Assembly (NCBI GenBank): GCA_029572965.1
Contig: JAKPQD010000164.1
Coordinates: forward strand, 62,001 to 126,000
Reading direction: 5' to 3'
Origin: Bacteroidota bacterium
Lineage (GTDB): Bacteria; Bacteroidota; Bacteroidia; Bacteroidales; DTGW01
Length of the DNA stretch: 64,000 bases
Part shown: one piece after another, positions 28,198 to 36,816 of the stretch
Numbering within the stretch: position 1 is the stretch's first letter
How the letters are laid out: each line of letters begins with the position of its first letter
The notes under the pieces: generated by a model
The model's input: only the letters and a program-made list of their open reading frames with translations
What the model was told of the DNA's origin: nothing
Databases searched by the model: none
Program-made: the position numbers and the translations under genes

Positions 28198-28255
28198 TGC
28201 AAAGAGATAAGGAAATTTTAGACAATTGGTTTTATTTTGGAAAAAGTTTTTTTCG

Positions 28256-29983
28256 ATGAAGTTTGTCAAAGTATTTCTTTTACTAATAGTATTTCTGGTA
28301 TTGGCAGTCCTTTGTTATTACAAGTTGGAGCTATATGAATATGACCAAACTACAATTTGTAACCCCATAAACATTAGCTACAGGTTTACCCTTAGCGGGC
28401 CTTCTTTTCGTGAAGCTGCCAGCCCAACAGTAGTGCTGTTTAAAAATGAATATTTTTTGTTTTTGACAAGATCTGGAGGGTACTGGTACTCAAAAGATTT
28501 AGCAAAGTGGGAACTTATTACTACCGAAGATTTGCCCATAGAAGACCGTTCACCTACCGCCGTAGTGCTGAATGATACCATGTATTTCATGGCCTCGTTC
28601 GGGAGCCCTTCAATATATAGGTCTGCCGATCCTAAGTCGGGCAAATGGGAAGAGATTAGGGATAATTTTCCTTACGGGCAAATGGACCCTTGCTTATTTG
28701 TTGATGACAACAAAAGGATGTACCTCTATTACGGATGTTCAGATAAAAGCCCAATTTATGGGATAGAAATCAATACGAAAAATTTCAATCCTATTGGAAA
28801 GCCTAAGGAGCTTATTGATAGCCATAAAGATGATTATGGATGGGAAAGAAAGGGCGATAATAACGAGCTGAAAGAAAACCCCTGGATGGAAGGAGCCTGG
28901 ATGACAAAGCATAATGGCAGATATTATCTGCAATATGCAGCTCCGGGAACTCAGTACAAAGGTTATTGCGATGGGGTTTATGTTTCAGATAGCCCTTTGG
29001 GCAATTTTAAACTTGCCCCTAATAACCCAATTTCGTACAAACCGGGGGGCTTTATTGCCGGGGCTGGCCATAGTTCTACCTTTCAGGACAGGTATGGCAA
29101 TTATTGGCATATTTCGACCATGACCATTTCGCGTAAGCATATTTTTGAGCGTCGTATAGGCTTATTCCCCATGTTTTTTGACAAAGACAATGAGCTCTAT
29201 ACTTATACGGCTTATGGCGATTTTCCTATGATTTTGCCCCGCAAAAAGGTTTCTTCTCCAGAAGATTTGTCTCCTAAATGGATGTTACTTTCTTATGGTA
29301 AGCCAGTAATGGTATCTTCTGAATTGCCTGATTATCCTAAAGAAAATGCAGTTGATGAGGATGTTCGGACCTATTGGAGTGCAAGCTCTGGTGAAAGAGG
29401 GGAATGGATAATCGTTGACCTTCAGAAAGTTTGTATTGTCAATGCTGTGCAGCTTAATTATGCCGAGAATAATACCACTATCACCGGCCGCAATACAGAT
29501 ATTTATTGCCAGTACGACTTGGAGGCCTCGCTTGACAAAAAGGACTGGGAAACAATCAAAAGCCGCAAGGGGAGCAAAAAAGATTTGCCCCATGATTATA
29601 TCGAGCTCAAGAAGCCAATTAAGGCTCGATATATAAAGCTTACCAACAGGCATGTCCCGGATGGAACCTTTGCTTTGTCAGGTTTGCGGGTGTTTGGTAA
29701 TGCTGCAGGAGCTTTGCCAAAGGCGGTAGATAAGTTCAGTATTACCCGGTCAGATACTGACCGTTGCATTGTTAAGCTAAAATGGCAAATAAACCCCGAA
29801 GATGTTGGTTACACCATCAGATATGGCAGTAAGCAAGACAAACTGTATCATTTTTACCAGGTTCTGGGCTCCGATTCGTTGATTATTCGAAGCCTGAACC
29901 GTTTTGAAAAATATTATTTTACTATTGATGCTTTTAATGAAAATGGCATCACAAAGGGGACAAAAATTGTGTCTGTTGATTAA
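28256..29983 (+). CDS. GH43-like protein with F5/8-type C and FnIII-like domains; catalytic base replaced
   Basis: The ATG at 28256 is chosen because it directly precedes the signal/anchor segment (KVFLLLIVFLVLAVLCYY); a TTG at 28226 would add ten residues. A GH43 propeller covers ~45-340. The acid Glu (MEGAWMTKHNGRYY) and modulator Asp (QMDPCLFVDD) are present. The first-blade motif reads REAASPTVVLF, with Ser56 where related proteins, from memory, have REAADP with the catalytic base Asp. A discoidin-like F5/8C domain follows (~360-490, KENAVDEDVRTYWSASSGERGEW), then an FnIII-like domain (~495-575, ending FEKYYFTIDAFNENG). The protein may be inactive on standard substrates and serve in binding, or use another base. 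Confidence 0.85.
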   Translation: MKFVKVFLLLIVFLVLAVLCYYKLELYEYDQTTICNPINISYRFTLSGPSFREAASPTVVLFKNEYFLFLTRSGGYWYSKDLAKWELITTEDLPIEDRSPTAVVLNDTMYFMASFGSPSIYRSADPKSGKWEEIRDNFPYGQMDPCLFVDDNKRMYLYYGCSDKSPIYGIEINTKNFNPIGKPKELIDSHKDDYGWERKGDNNELKENPWMEGAWMTKHNGRYYLQYAAPGTQYKGYCDGVYVSDSPLGNFKLAPNNPISYKPGGFIAGAGHSSTFQDRYGNYWHISTMTISRKHIFERRIGLFPMFFDKDNELYTYTAYGDFPMILPRKKVSSPEDLSPKWMLLSYGKPVMVSSELPDYPKENAVDEDVRTYWSASSGERGEWIIVDLQKVCIVNAVQLNYAENNTTITGRNTDIYCQYDLEASLDKKDWETIKSRKGSKKDLPHDYIELKKPIKARYIKLTNRHVPDGTFALSGLRVFGNAAGALPKAVDKFSITRSDTDRCIVKLKWQINPEDVGYTIRYGSKQDKLYHFYQVLGSDSLIIRSLNRFEKYYFTIDAFNENGITKGTKIVSVD

Positions 29984-30061
29984 ATCCCATAAAGTTATAA
30001 CCTGATTTTTGGATGTTGAAAAAATATATGAAAGAAACTCTGGCTGAGTATTTAGTCCTGC

Positions 30062-30069
30062 TATTTTTG
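30062..30069 (+). promoter_or_regulatory. Possible -7 element TATTTTTG of the hybrid sensor gene
   Basis: TATTTTTG fits the Bacteroidota -7 consensus TAnnTTTG and lies 48 bp before the chosen start at 30117. No convincing -33 TTTG is seen at the right distance, so support is weak. Confidence 0.3.
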
Positions 30070-30116
30070 TGTATGTGTATCTTGCTTTTTCTTTGGATTG
30101 TTTTATTATAAAAAGG

Positions 30117-33100
30117 ATGAAGAAAAAACTGTATTCTGCACTTGCTTTTTTTCTATTCGTAAACATTAGTTTGTTTGCCAGTGAAAAAGTATTGAAAATA
30201 GACATTTATTCGTATAAAGATGGTTTAACAACCTCTTCGGTAAATGCTGTTTTTAAAGATTCAAAAGGTTTTTTGTGGCTGTGCTCAGGAAATGGCCTTT
30301 TCAGGTACGATGGGTATAGCTTTAGAAACCTTAGTACTATTACTAATGCAGATTTGAATTGCGAAGTATATTCAGTTGCTGAAGATAACCTGCAAAACAT
30401 TTGGATAGGCACTAAAGGTAAAGGGATTTTTGTTTTGCTCAACAAGACTTTTGAGCTGGTGCACTTAAACCTAAAATTGAGCGAAGAGGTGGTAGTAAAC
30501 CAGATTCTATTTCTGAAAGGAAAGGTTTGGGTAGCTTCAAATATTGGACTTTTAGAAATAAATAAAAATATAAACCTGTCGGATGGTACCCCGATCAGCT
30601 ATAAACGCCTGATACCCGATTTGGCCAACAGGACAAGCCAGGATAAAGTCATCAATTGTTTGTATCACAAAGCAGGGAGCAAAATTTTGTGGGTAGGTAC
30701 AAATGCTCAGTTGTATGCGTATAATGTTGAGATTGATGAGTTTTCTGAAATCATTTCTTTCCCTCAAAACTCAATCAGGTGTTTGTCGGTGCTTGACAAT
30801 AAAATTCTTGCCGGAAGCTGGGATGGAGGCGTTTTTTTAGTTGATACATTAACGCTAAAAAAAACAAGTACTCCATTTATTGACTATGTCAATAAGATTG
30901 TTGGAGAAAAAAGAGTAAAAGCAGCCTTGCCAGACAATAACGGGAACCTTTTTGTGGCAACCTATGGTAGCGGGCTGTATGCTTTTAATAATGCCAATGC
31001 TTCTTTTTCGTACATAAATTACCGAAACGATAAAAACAGCAAAGAAAACATCAGGTCAAATATTATAAACCAGGCATACATCGACAATTCCGGTATTTTG
31101 TGGCTGAGTATGAACCAGCCCGGACTGGCTAAATTGTATAGCCAGGAAAGTTTCATCTCTTATTTTTCTACAAAAAAAAGCAGCGATCTGGTAAACGAGT
31201 TTTTATCTGTTCAGCAGTCAATTGATAAAAACAAGCTTTGGGTAGCCACCAATGGAGATGGGATATATTTGTTTGACACTAAAGAAAAAAGCTTTTTACA
31301 GTTCAATAATACTGCAGGCTCTCGTCTTAGGTTGCAGAGTAACGGGGCTTCTTATTGCTTTCAGGATAGCAAAGGCAACTTGTGGATAGTGTCCGGAAGA
31401 AAAGGCATTTACGTTGTTCCTGGCAAAAAAGCCCTTCAGTTGTTTAATGGAAAAGGAGGGGGCGTTTTGCCTTTAGATGCCAATTTGCTGTTTTCGTCTG
31501 ATAGCCGTGCCAATTCATATATTACCAAGTTTTATGAAGATTCTAAAGGTTATATTTGGGTTGGCTCTTGGGGTACTTTATATGTTTTACGGATGAAAGA
31601 AGGTTTTCAAAACGCTTCAACTCCGGATGAACTGGCACAAAACTGCACTGTTAAGAGCATTTTCTCTGATGAACAAAAAGATGAATTTGATTTCCCCATT
31701 TTTCCTGCCATTACAATGTGTGAAGTACAAAAAAACGAAATTTGGGTGGGTACCTCTGGCGGAGGGGTATGTTCTGTTAAAGAATTGCCGGGTTTTAAGT
31801 TTTCTGTCGAACCATTGACGTATATAAACAAAGATTTACCCCAGTTGAATGTTAGGAGCATTTGCAAAGACAGCAAACAGGGTATATGGATTGGTACCGG
31901 AGCAGGTTTGTGTTACCTGAAAACTCCTTGGGCAAAACTAAAAGTATTAAGTAAAAGTGACGGGTTGTCATCTGATGACATTGGCAATATTGTTGAAGAT
32001 AAAAAAGGGGCTTTGTGGGCGGCCACAAATTTTGGCATAATCAAAATAAACCCCGAAAACTTCTCTGTCCAAAATTTTTTGTCAGCCCACAACGATGATT
32101 TTAACCAGTATATCTTAAATGCCGGGTGTTATGATGCTTTGGGCAATGTTTGGTTTTCTACTCCCGGGGCGTTGGCTTCGCTCAATACTGATTCGACATA
32201 TAGTAGTGGGGCTAATCTTCCGTTTTATTTTACCGATATAAAAATTGATAACCAAACCGTTGTACCAATGCAGAAAGTTGATGGGCATACTATCATCAGG
32301 TGTGATATCAATGAATGCAATGAAATAAATGTACCATACAACCATACCCTGAGTGTTGAATTTGCTACATTAAATTTTAAAGCAGCCGGGCAAATTCTTT
32401 ACAGGTATAAAATTGAGAAAAGTAAAGAATGGATTATGCTTGGCCCTAACCAAAGGAATATTTCATTTTCCAGTATGAAGCCAGGTTTGTACTTCCTTGA
32501 AGTACAAGAAACCGGAATGGCAAAAAAAACTAATTCTAAATTGTTGAAGGTAAGGTTTTTACCTCCTTTCTGGCAAACCAAAACAGCTTTTGTGATTTAC
32601 TTTTTTGTTATCTTGATTTTATTTTTGATATACAGGAGGCTTACCATTCAAAAAGTTTTACAACAAAGTGTTATAGAAAAAGAACGCTACGAAAGGAAAA
32701 AGCTCGAAGAACTGGATAAAATGAAAACCGAGTTTTTTTCTAATATCTCGCACGAGTTCCGTACCCCTTTAAGTTTGATTATTAGCCCGTTAGAGAAGTT
32801 GGCAAAAAGTAACGAGCTCTCTGAAAAAAATAAAGAAAAAATCAATATCGTGTTAAAAAGCAGCAACCGCTTGTTGAAACTGACTAACGAGTTGATGGAT
32901 TATAGCAAAATTGAGAAAAATCTTTTAGTGCCTGAGTTTTATTTGTGTGACATTGTTGCATTGACAAAAGAAGTTTGTCAATTATTCAACAGCCTGGCCG
33001 AGTCGATGAATATTGATTTTAAAGTCAATAACCCTCAAGAGGCTATTGAAGTACCTATGGACAAGATGATGATTGAAAAAGTCATTTTCAACCTTTTGTC

Positions 33101-34256
33101 AAATGCTTTCAAATATACCCCTGCTAAGGGTACAATATTAGTTAATATTGAGAATGTGAATAATTTTAATAAAGATTTTGTAAAGGTTTCGGTTGTCAAT
33201 ACTGGAGAAGGAATTGTCAAAGAACACCTTTCAAAGGTTTTTGACAGGTTTTATCAGGTCAATAATGTGCAAAACCGAAATATAGCCGGGACAGGAATAG
33301 GGCTTTCTCTTGTAAAAAGTTATGTTGAACTTCACAATGGCATGGTGGATGTAAAAAGCGAGCCTAATGTTGAGACTACATTTGAGTTTTATTTGCCTTT
33401 TGAACAAGCAGCTTTTACAGTAAATAAAGACAAAAATACCTCTTTTGCTATCAATCATGAACAAGGAAAGAATTTAGAACCTAAGCCTACTTATCATTAC
33501 CATCTGCTAATTGTTGAGGATGAAGAAGAAATACGAAATTATATTGTTGATGAATTAAAGACAGATTTTAGTATTTCTGTTGCTGCTGATGGCGAAGAAG
33601 GGTTGAGAATAGCTAACGAGATGATGCCCGACCTTATTATTACCGACGTGATGATGCCTAAAATTTCTGGCATTGAATTGTGTAAAACATTGAAAAACCA
33701 GCTTGGGACTTCTCATATCCCTATTATCATCCTTTCGGCCAAAGCTAATATAAATCAACAAATTGAAGGCTTGGAAATGGGTGCAGATGTTTACATGGTA
33801 AAGCCCTTTAGTGTTGACCACCTGAAGATACAAGTGTTGAGGCTCATTGGCTTTAAAGAGTCCATCTATTCGCGATATCTGAAAGAAACTGCACTAATTC
33901 CCGAAGGGGCTGTAACTTCTAAGCTTGATGATGAGTTTTTGAAAAAGTTAACGACTTTTATTGAAGACAACCTTACCGATACAAATTTAAATGTTGACCA
34001 GTTGGCCGATTGTGTTGCCCTAAGTAAAGTACAGACATACAGAAAAGTAAAGGCTATTACAGGCCTTTCAATAGTTGAGTTTGTAAGGACAGTTAGGTTG
34101 AAAAAAGCTGTGAAGCTGGTGCTTGAAAAACGTCTGAGCTATACTGAAATTGCCTATGAAACCGGTTTTTCTTCACCTTCGTACTTTACGCGCTGTTTTC
34201 ACGACCATTTTGGCAAAACGCCTTCGGAGTTTGCAGCCGATTATGGAAAAGGTTGA
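30117..34256 (+). CDS. Hybrid two-component system sensor/regulator (HTCS) of the polysaccharide locus
   Basis: The start at 30117 is preferred: AAAAGG precedes ATG and MKKKLYSALAFFLF begins a signal peptide; the frame extends 48 bp upstream without such features. Domains by residue: periplasmic two-component propeller repeats and a Y_Y_Y domain (~25-810; repeats such as DSKGFLWLCSGNGLFRYDG); membrane helix ~822-840; HisKA with H879 in SNISHEFRTP; HATPase with NLLSNAFKYTP and GTGIGLSLVKSY; receiver with phospho-acceptor Asp ~1177 in ITDVMMP and Lys in MVKPFS; C-terminal AraC HTH (ending GFSSPSYFTRCFHDHFGKTP). Such proteins bind an oligosaccharide in the periplasm and activate the adjacent locus. 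It is the last gene of the cluster, same strand, and is the obvious candidate regulator. Confidence 0.95.
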   Translation: MKKKLYSALAFFLFVNISLFASEKVLKIDIYSYKDGLTTSSVNAVFKDSKGFLWLCSGNGLFRYDGYSFRNLSTITNADLNCEVYSVAEDNLQNIWIGTKGKGIFVLLNKTFELVHLNLKLSEEVVVNQILFLKGKVWVASNIGLLEINKNINLSDGTPISYKRLIPDLANRTSQDKVINCLYHKAGSKILWVGTNAQLYAYNVEIDEFSEIISFPQNSIRCLSVLDNKILAGSWDGGVFLVDTLTLKKTSTPFIDYVNKIVGEKRVKAALPDNNGNLFVATYGSGLYAFNNANASFSYINYRNDKNSKENIRSNIINQAYIDNSGILWLSMNQPGLAKLYSQESFISYFSTKKSSDLVNEFLSVQQSIDKNKLWVATNGDGIYLFDTKEKSFLQFNNTAGSRLRLQSNGASYCFQDSKGNLWIVSGRKGIYVVPGKKALQLFNGKGGGVLPLDANLLFSSDSRANSYITKFYEDSKGYIWVGSWGTLYVLRMKEGFQNASTPDELAQNCTVKSIFSDEQKDEFDFPIFPAITMCEVQKNEIWVGTSGGGVCSVKELPGFKFSVEPLTYINKDLPQLNVRSICKDSKQGIWIGTGAGLCYLKTPWAKLKVLSKSDGLSSDDIGNIVEDKKGALWAATNFGIIKINPENFSVQNFLSAHNDDFNQYILNAGCYDALGNVWFSTPGALASLNTDSTYSSGANLPFYFTDIKIDNQTVVPMQKVDGHTIIRCDINECNEINVPYNHTLSVEFATLNFKAAGQILYRYKIEKSKEWIMLGPNQRNISFSSMKPGLYFLEVQETGMAKKTNSKLLKVRFLPPFWQTKTAFVIYFFVILILFLIYRRLTIQKVLQQSVIEKERYERKKLEELDKMKTEFFSNISHEFRTPLSLIISPLEKLAKSNELSEKNKEKINIVLKSSNRLLKLTNELMDYSKIEKNLLVPEFYLCDIVALTKEVCQLFNSLAESMNIDFKVNNPQEAIEVPMDKMMIEKVIFNLLSNAFKYTPAKGTILVNIENVNNFNKDFVKVSVVNTGEGIVKEHLSKVFDRFYQVNNVQNRNIAGTGIGLSLVKSYVELHNGMVDVKSEPNVETTFEFYLPFEQAAFTVNKDKNTSFAINHEQGKNLEPKPTYHYHLLIVEDEEEIRNYIVDELKTDFSISVAADGEEGLRIANEMMPDLIITDVMMPKISGIELCKTLKNQLGTSHIPIIILSAKANINQQIEGLEMGADVYMVKPFSVDHLKIQVLRLIGFKESIYSRYLKETALIPEGAVTSKLDDEFLKKLTTFIEDNLTDTNLNVDQLADCVALSKVQTYRKVKAITGLSIVEFVRTVRLKKAVKLVLEKRLSYTEIAYETGFSSPSYFTRCFHDHFGKTPSEFAADYGKG

Positions 34257-34584
34257 AATTTGCTTAATTGTCTTTGATGTAGGTTAAATTGCTGTTTAAG
34301 AAGCAAAAAATCAACTTTTTTCAAAAAAGGCGCTAAAAAATATGTATTGGATATCCCAACACTTATAGACAATATACCGCAAGTCCGAAGAAAACCTCCT
34401 CCCGACTAATCGGGAATCATACTTGTTTGGGTTTAACTAATCATGCCCGTTTCAAAGTAAAAGTCAGGCCCTGGCGTTATAGTAAATTTTTAGCCATCGA
34501 AGGGGTTATTTTGTCCTTGCTGGCAATAGCGAATGTTGTTTCAATTTCGTATATTTATATGTTAAACAATTGTTTAAACATAAT
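34257..34584. other. Intergenic region with small hairpin
   Basis: This 328 bp gap separates the hybrid sensor from the signalling block. It holds TCCCGA-CTAA-TCGGGA (34400-34415), a six-bp hairpin without a T tract. TATATTTA lies close to the next gene and resembles a -7 element. Otherwise nothing is recognised; a frame across it (34427-34720) has no coding character. Confidence 0.5.
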
Positions 34585-36027
34585 ATGTCGAAAAATAGCA
34601 ACAATAGTATATTGTACGTGGACGATGAGGTCAATAGCCTGGATGTGTTCAGGTTGTACTTCGAAAATACTTACAATGTCTATGTTGCCCAGAATACCAA
34701 AGAAGCCGAAGAGCTTTTAAGGACTGTCCCTGTAAAAGTACTGATATCAGATTATTATATGCCCGGCGAATCAGGTATTGACTTTATCCAACGTATAAAC
34801 CCGTTATACCCGGATGTTGTCAAAATTATGTTCTCGGCATTTGTTGACCGCGAGATTATACTTGGGGCTTTGAACAAAGCCAGTGTTTACAGGTATATTA
34901 CAAAGCCCTGGAATGCCAATGAAATAAGACTGGCTATTGACAGCGCCATCAGAGAATATGATTTGAAACACGAAAATCAATATCTTTTTGAAGAGCTCCG
35001 GGTAAAAAATAGTGAATTGTACGATACGCTTCAATCCTTAAAACAAAGTGAAGGGAAAATAAGAAAAGTAATTGAGAATGCTGATGAAGGGATTTTTTTT
35101 ATCAATGATGAAAAGCAAATAATTGATGCAAATCCGGCTTTTTTCAAAATGTTGGGAATGGAGGCTCTTAACGGCCAGTTTAGTTTACTTACGCGTGAAA
35201 TAGAAAACAGAATACCTGTATTGTTAAACTTGCCCAAAGAAATAGCTTCACGTGAAGTGGAACGATACAAAGAAATAGAGTTTAATGACGGTGCCAAAGT
35301 GAAATATTTTGAAATTAGCAGCTCTTATGCTGATGCTGAGAATAAAGATATTATCGTGTCATTGGTTAAAGATTTCACTGAAAAAAAACTTGTAGATAAA
35401 AAGCTTCTGGATGCTATCATTCATACGCAGGAAGAAGACCAAAAACGCTATGCCCGCGAATTGCACGATGGCCTGGGCCCTATTCTTTCTACCCTGAAGA
35501 TGCACCTCGAATGGATGAATAACCCTGAACAGCCTGTTAATAAAGATAAAATCATTCAGCATTCAATAAAAACAGTAAACGAGGCGGTCAATACCGTAAA
35601 AGAAATAGCCAATAACCTCAGCCCTCACGTGCTGCAAAAGTTTGGGCTTGCTTATGCCATCTCTACTTACATCAATAAAATTGGGCTAAACCCCAATGTT
35701 GAAATTTCTTTTCATACCAACTTAAAAGAACAGGTCAATGAAACTATCGAGACTGATTTGTACAGGATTGTGCTGGAGTGTTTAAACAATTCGTTGAAAC
35801 ATGCTAAATGCTCATCTGTTCTGATAAAACTTAAAAAATATGAACATTCCTTGTTTCTTGGCTTTATGGACAATGGCAAAGGTTTTGATATTGCTAAAGT
35901 GCGCGAAAGTAACAATGGAATGGGGCTTTATAATATTATAAACCGCATCAGGCATTTGAATGGGAAATACAAAATGATATCCAAACCCAATCAGGGGTTT
36001 ATTTTAACTTCATTAATTAATTGTTAG
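34585..36027 (+). CDS. Receiver-PAS-histidine kinase (HisKA_3, NarX/DesK type), cytoplasmic
   Basis: ATG at 34585 is used; a TTG 15 bp earlier is also in frame. No membrane segment or signal peptide is visible. Residues ~7-125 are a CheY-like receiver (ILYVDDE, phospho-acceptor D56 in ISDYYMP, Lys in YITKPW). Residues ~155-270 form a PAS-like domain (VIENADEGIFFINDEKQ). The kinase core has H294 in RELHDGLGP, the HisKA_3 signature, and an ATPase with ECLNNSLKHAK and NGMGLYNIINR. The stop is 2 bp before the NarL-type regulator, its probable phosphotransfer partner. The N-terminal receiver lets an upstream kinase, plausibly the adjacent CheA, control it. Confidence 0.92.
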   Translation: MSKNSNNSILYVDDEVNSLDVFRLYFENTYNVYVAQNTKEAEELLRTVPVKVLISDYYMPGESGIDFIQRINPLYPDVVKIMFSAFVDREIILGALNKASVYRYITKPWNANEIRLAIDSAIREYDLKHENQYLFEELRVKNSELYDTLQSLKQSEGKIRKVIENADEGIFFINDEKQIIDANPAFFKMLGMEALNGQFSLLTREIENRIPVLLNLPKEIASREVERYKEIEFNDGAKVKYFEISSSYADAENKDIIVSLVKDFTEKKLVDKKLLDAIIHTQEEDQKRYARELHDGLGPILSTLKMHLEWMNNPEQPVNKDKIIQHSIKTVNEAVNTVKEIANNLSPHVLQKFGLAYAISTYINKIGLNPNVEISFHTNLKEQVNETIETDLYRIVLECLNNSLKHAKCSSVLIKLKKYEHSLFLGFMDNGKGFDIAKVRESNNGMGLYNIINRIRHLNGKYKMISKPNQGFILTSLINC

Positions 36028-36029
36028 CT

Positions 36030-36698
36030 ATGGATGCAAAGAAAATCAAGGTTTTTGTTGTTGATGACCACGATTTGTTCCGCGAAGGGGTCAACCTGCT
36101 TATCAATGGCAGCTCAAAGGCCGAAGTGGTTGGCGAGGCTGTAAATGGGGAAGACTTTCTGGAAAAACTTGATAGCCTGAAAGTAGATATTGTATTGATG
36201 GATATTGCCATGCCTGTTATGGATGGTATTGAGGCATCAAAAAAAGCCCATGAAAAGCATCCCGATTTGAAAATAATTGCCTTGACAATGTTTGGTGAAG
36301 AAAAGTATTATTTCAAAATGCTCCAGGCAGGCGTAAAAGGCTTTGTGTTGAAGTCTTCTGGTATTAGTGAGTTGCTCAATGCCATTGTAGATGTGTACAA
36401 TAATAAAAGTTATTTCTCAAACGAACTGTTGATGAACCTTGTGGAAGGTTTTAAGGCCCAATTGAGCAAAGATTCTAAAGTGGCTGTCAATAATATGCAA
36501 CATTTGTCGGCCAGGGAAGTAGAAGTGTTAAGGCATATAGCCTCTGGCCTTTCAAACGAAGAAATTGCCGAAAAACTTAATATTAGTACCACAACTATCC
36601 GCACGCACAGGTCAAGGGTGATGGCCAAAACAGGGTGTAACAACACCGCAAGCCTTATATTTTATGCCATTAAGAATGACTTTGTGAAAGTGCCATAA
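36030..36698 (+). CDS. NarL/FixJ-family response regulator
   Basis: The ATG at 36030 follows the kinase stop by 2 bp. Receiver residues: acidic pair in VVDDHD, phospho-acceptor D58 in LMDIAMP, Thr/Met switch in ALTMFGEE, Lys in FVLKSSG. The C-terminal LuxR-type HTH (~158-215) has LSAREVEVLRHIASGLSNEEI and TTTIRTHRSRVM. A transcription factor predicted to be phosphorylated by the preceding HisKA_3 kinase. Its targets are unknown; the short dyad at 36707-36726 just downstream is one candidate site. Confidence 0.94.
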   Translation: MDAKKIKVFVVDDHDLFREGVNLLINGSSKAEVVGEAVNGEDFLEKLDSLKVDIVLMDIAMPVMDGIEASKKAHEKHPDLKIIALTMFGEEKYYFKMLQAGVKGFVLKSSGISELLNAIVDVYNNKSYFSNELLMNLVEGFKAQLSKDSKVAVNNMQHLSAREVEVLRHIASGLSNEEIAEKLNISTTTIRTHRSRVMAKTGCNNTASLIFYAIKNDFVKVP

Positions 36699-36706
36699 TA
36701 AACTTT

Positions 36707-36726
36707 TGTAGTACAAATGTACTACA
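36707..36726. promoter_or_regulatory. Inverted repeat TGTAGTAC-AAAT-GTACTACA upstream of cheA
   Basis: A perfect 8 bp dyad with a 4-base centre lies in the 118 bp gap between the response-regulator and cheA genes. It has no T tract, so an operator is more likely than a terminator. A LuxR-type regulator dimer could bind such a site; this is inference. Confidence 0.5.
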
Positions 36727-36771
36727 CGCAAATCATTGTTTTAACTACAAAATTCAACAGCTGTACGATGT

Positions 36772-36799
36772 TTTGAGGGTGGCAGGGAAGGTAATTTTG
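36772..36799 (+). promoter_or_regulatory. Possible cheA promoter (TTTG ... TAATTTTG)
   Basis: TAATTTTG at 36792-36799 matches TAnnTTTG; TTTG lies at 36772-36775. The 16 bp spacing is shorter than usual and only 17 bp remain before the ATG, so support is modest. Confidence 0.35.
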
Positions 36800-36816
36800 C
36801 CCAAAACCTGTTACTC

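Noticed and set aside
34400-34415. Intrinsic terminator of the hybrid sensor gene
   Set aside because: The 6 bp stem has no T tract and lies 144 bp after the stop; kept only as a hairpin in the intergenic entry.
34427-34720. 97-codon frame before and into the receiver-kinase gene
   Set aside because: It overlaps the kinase start in another frame and has no domain or start signal.
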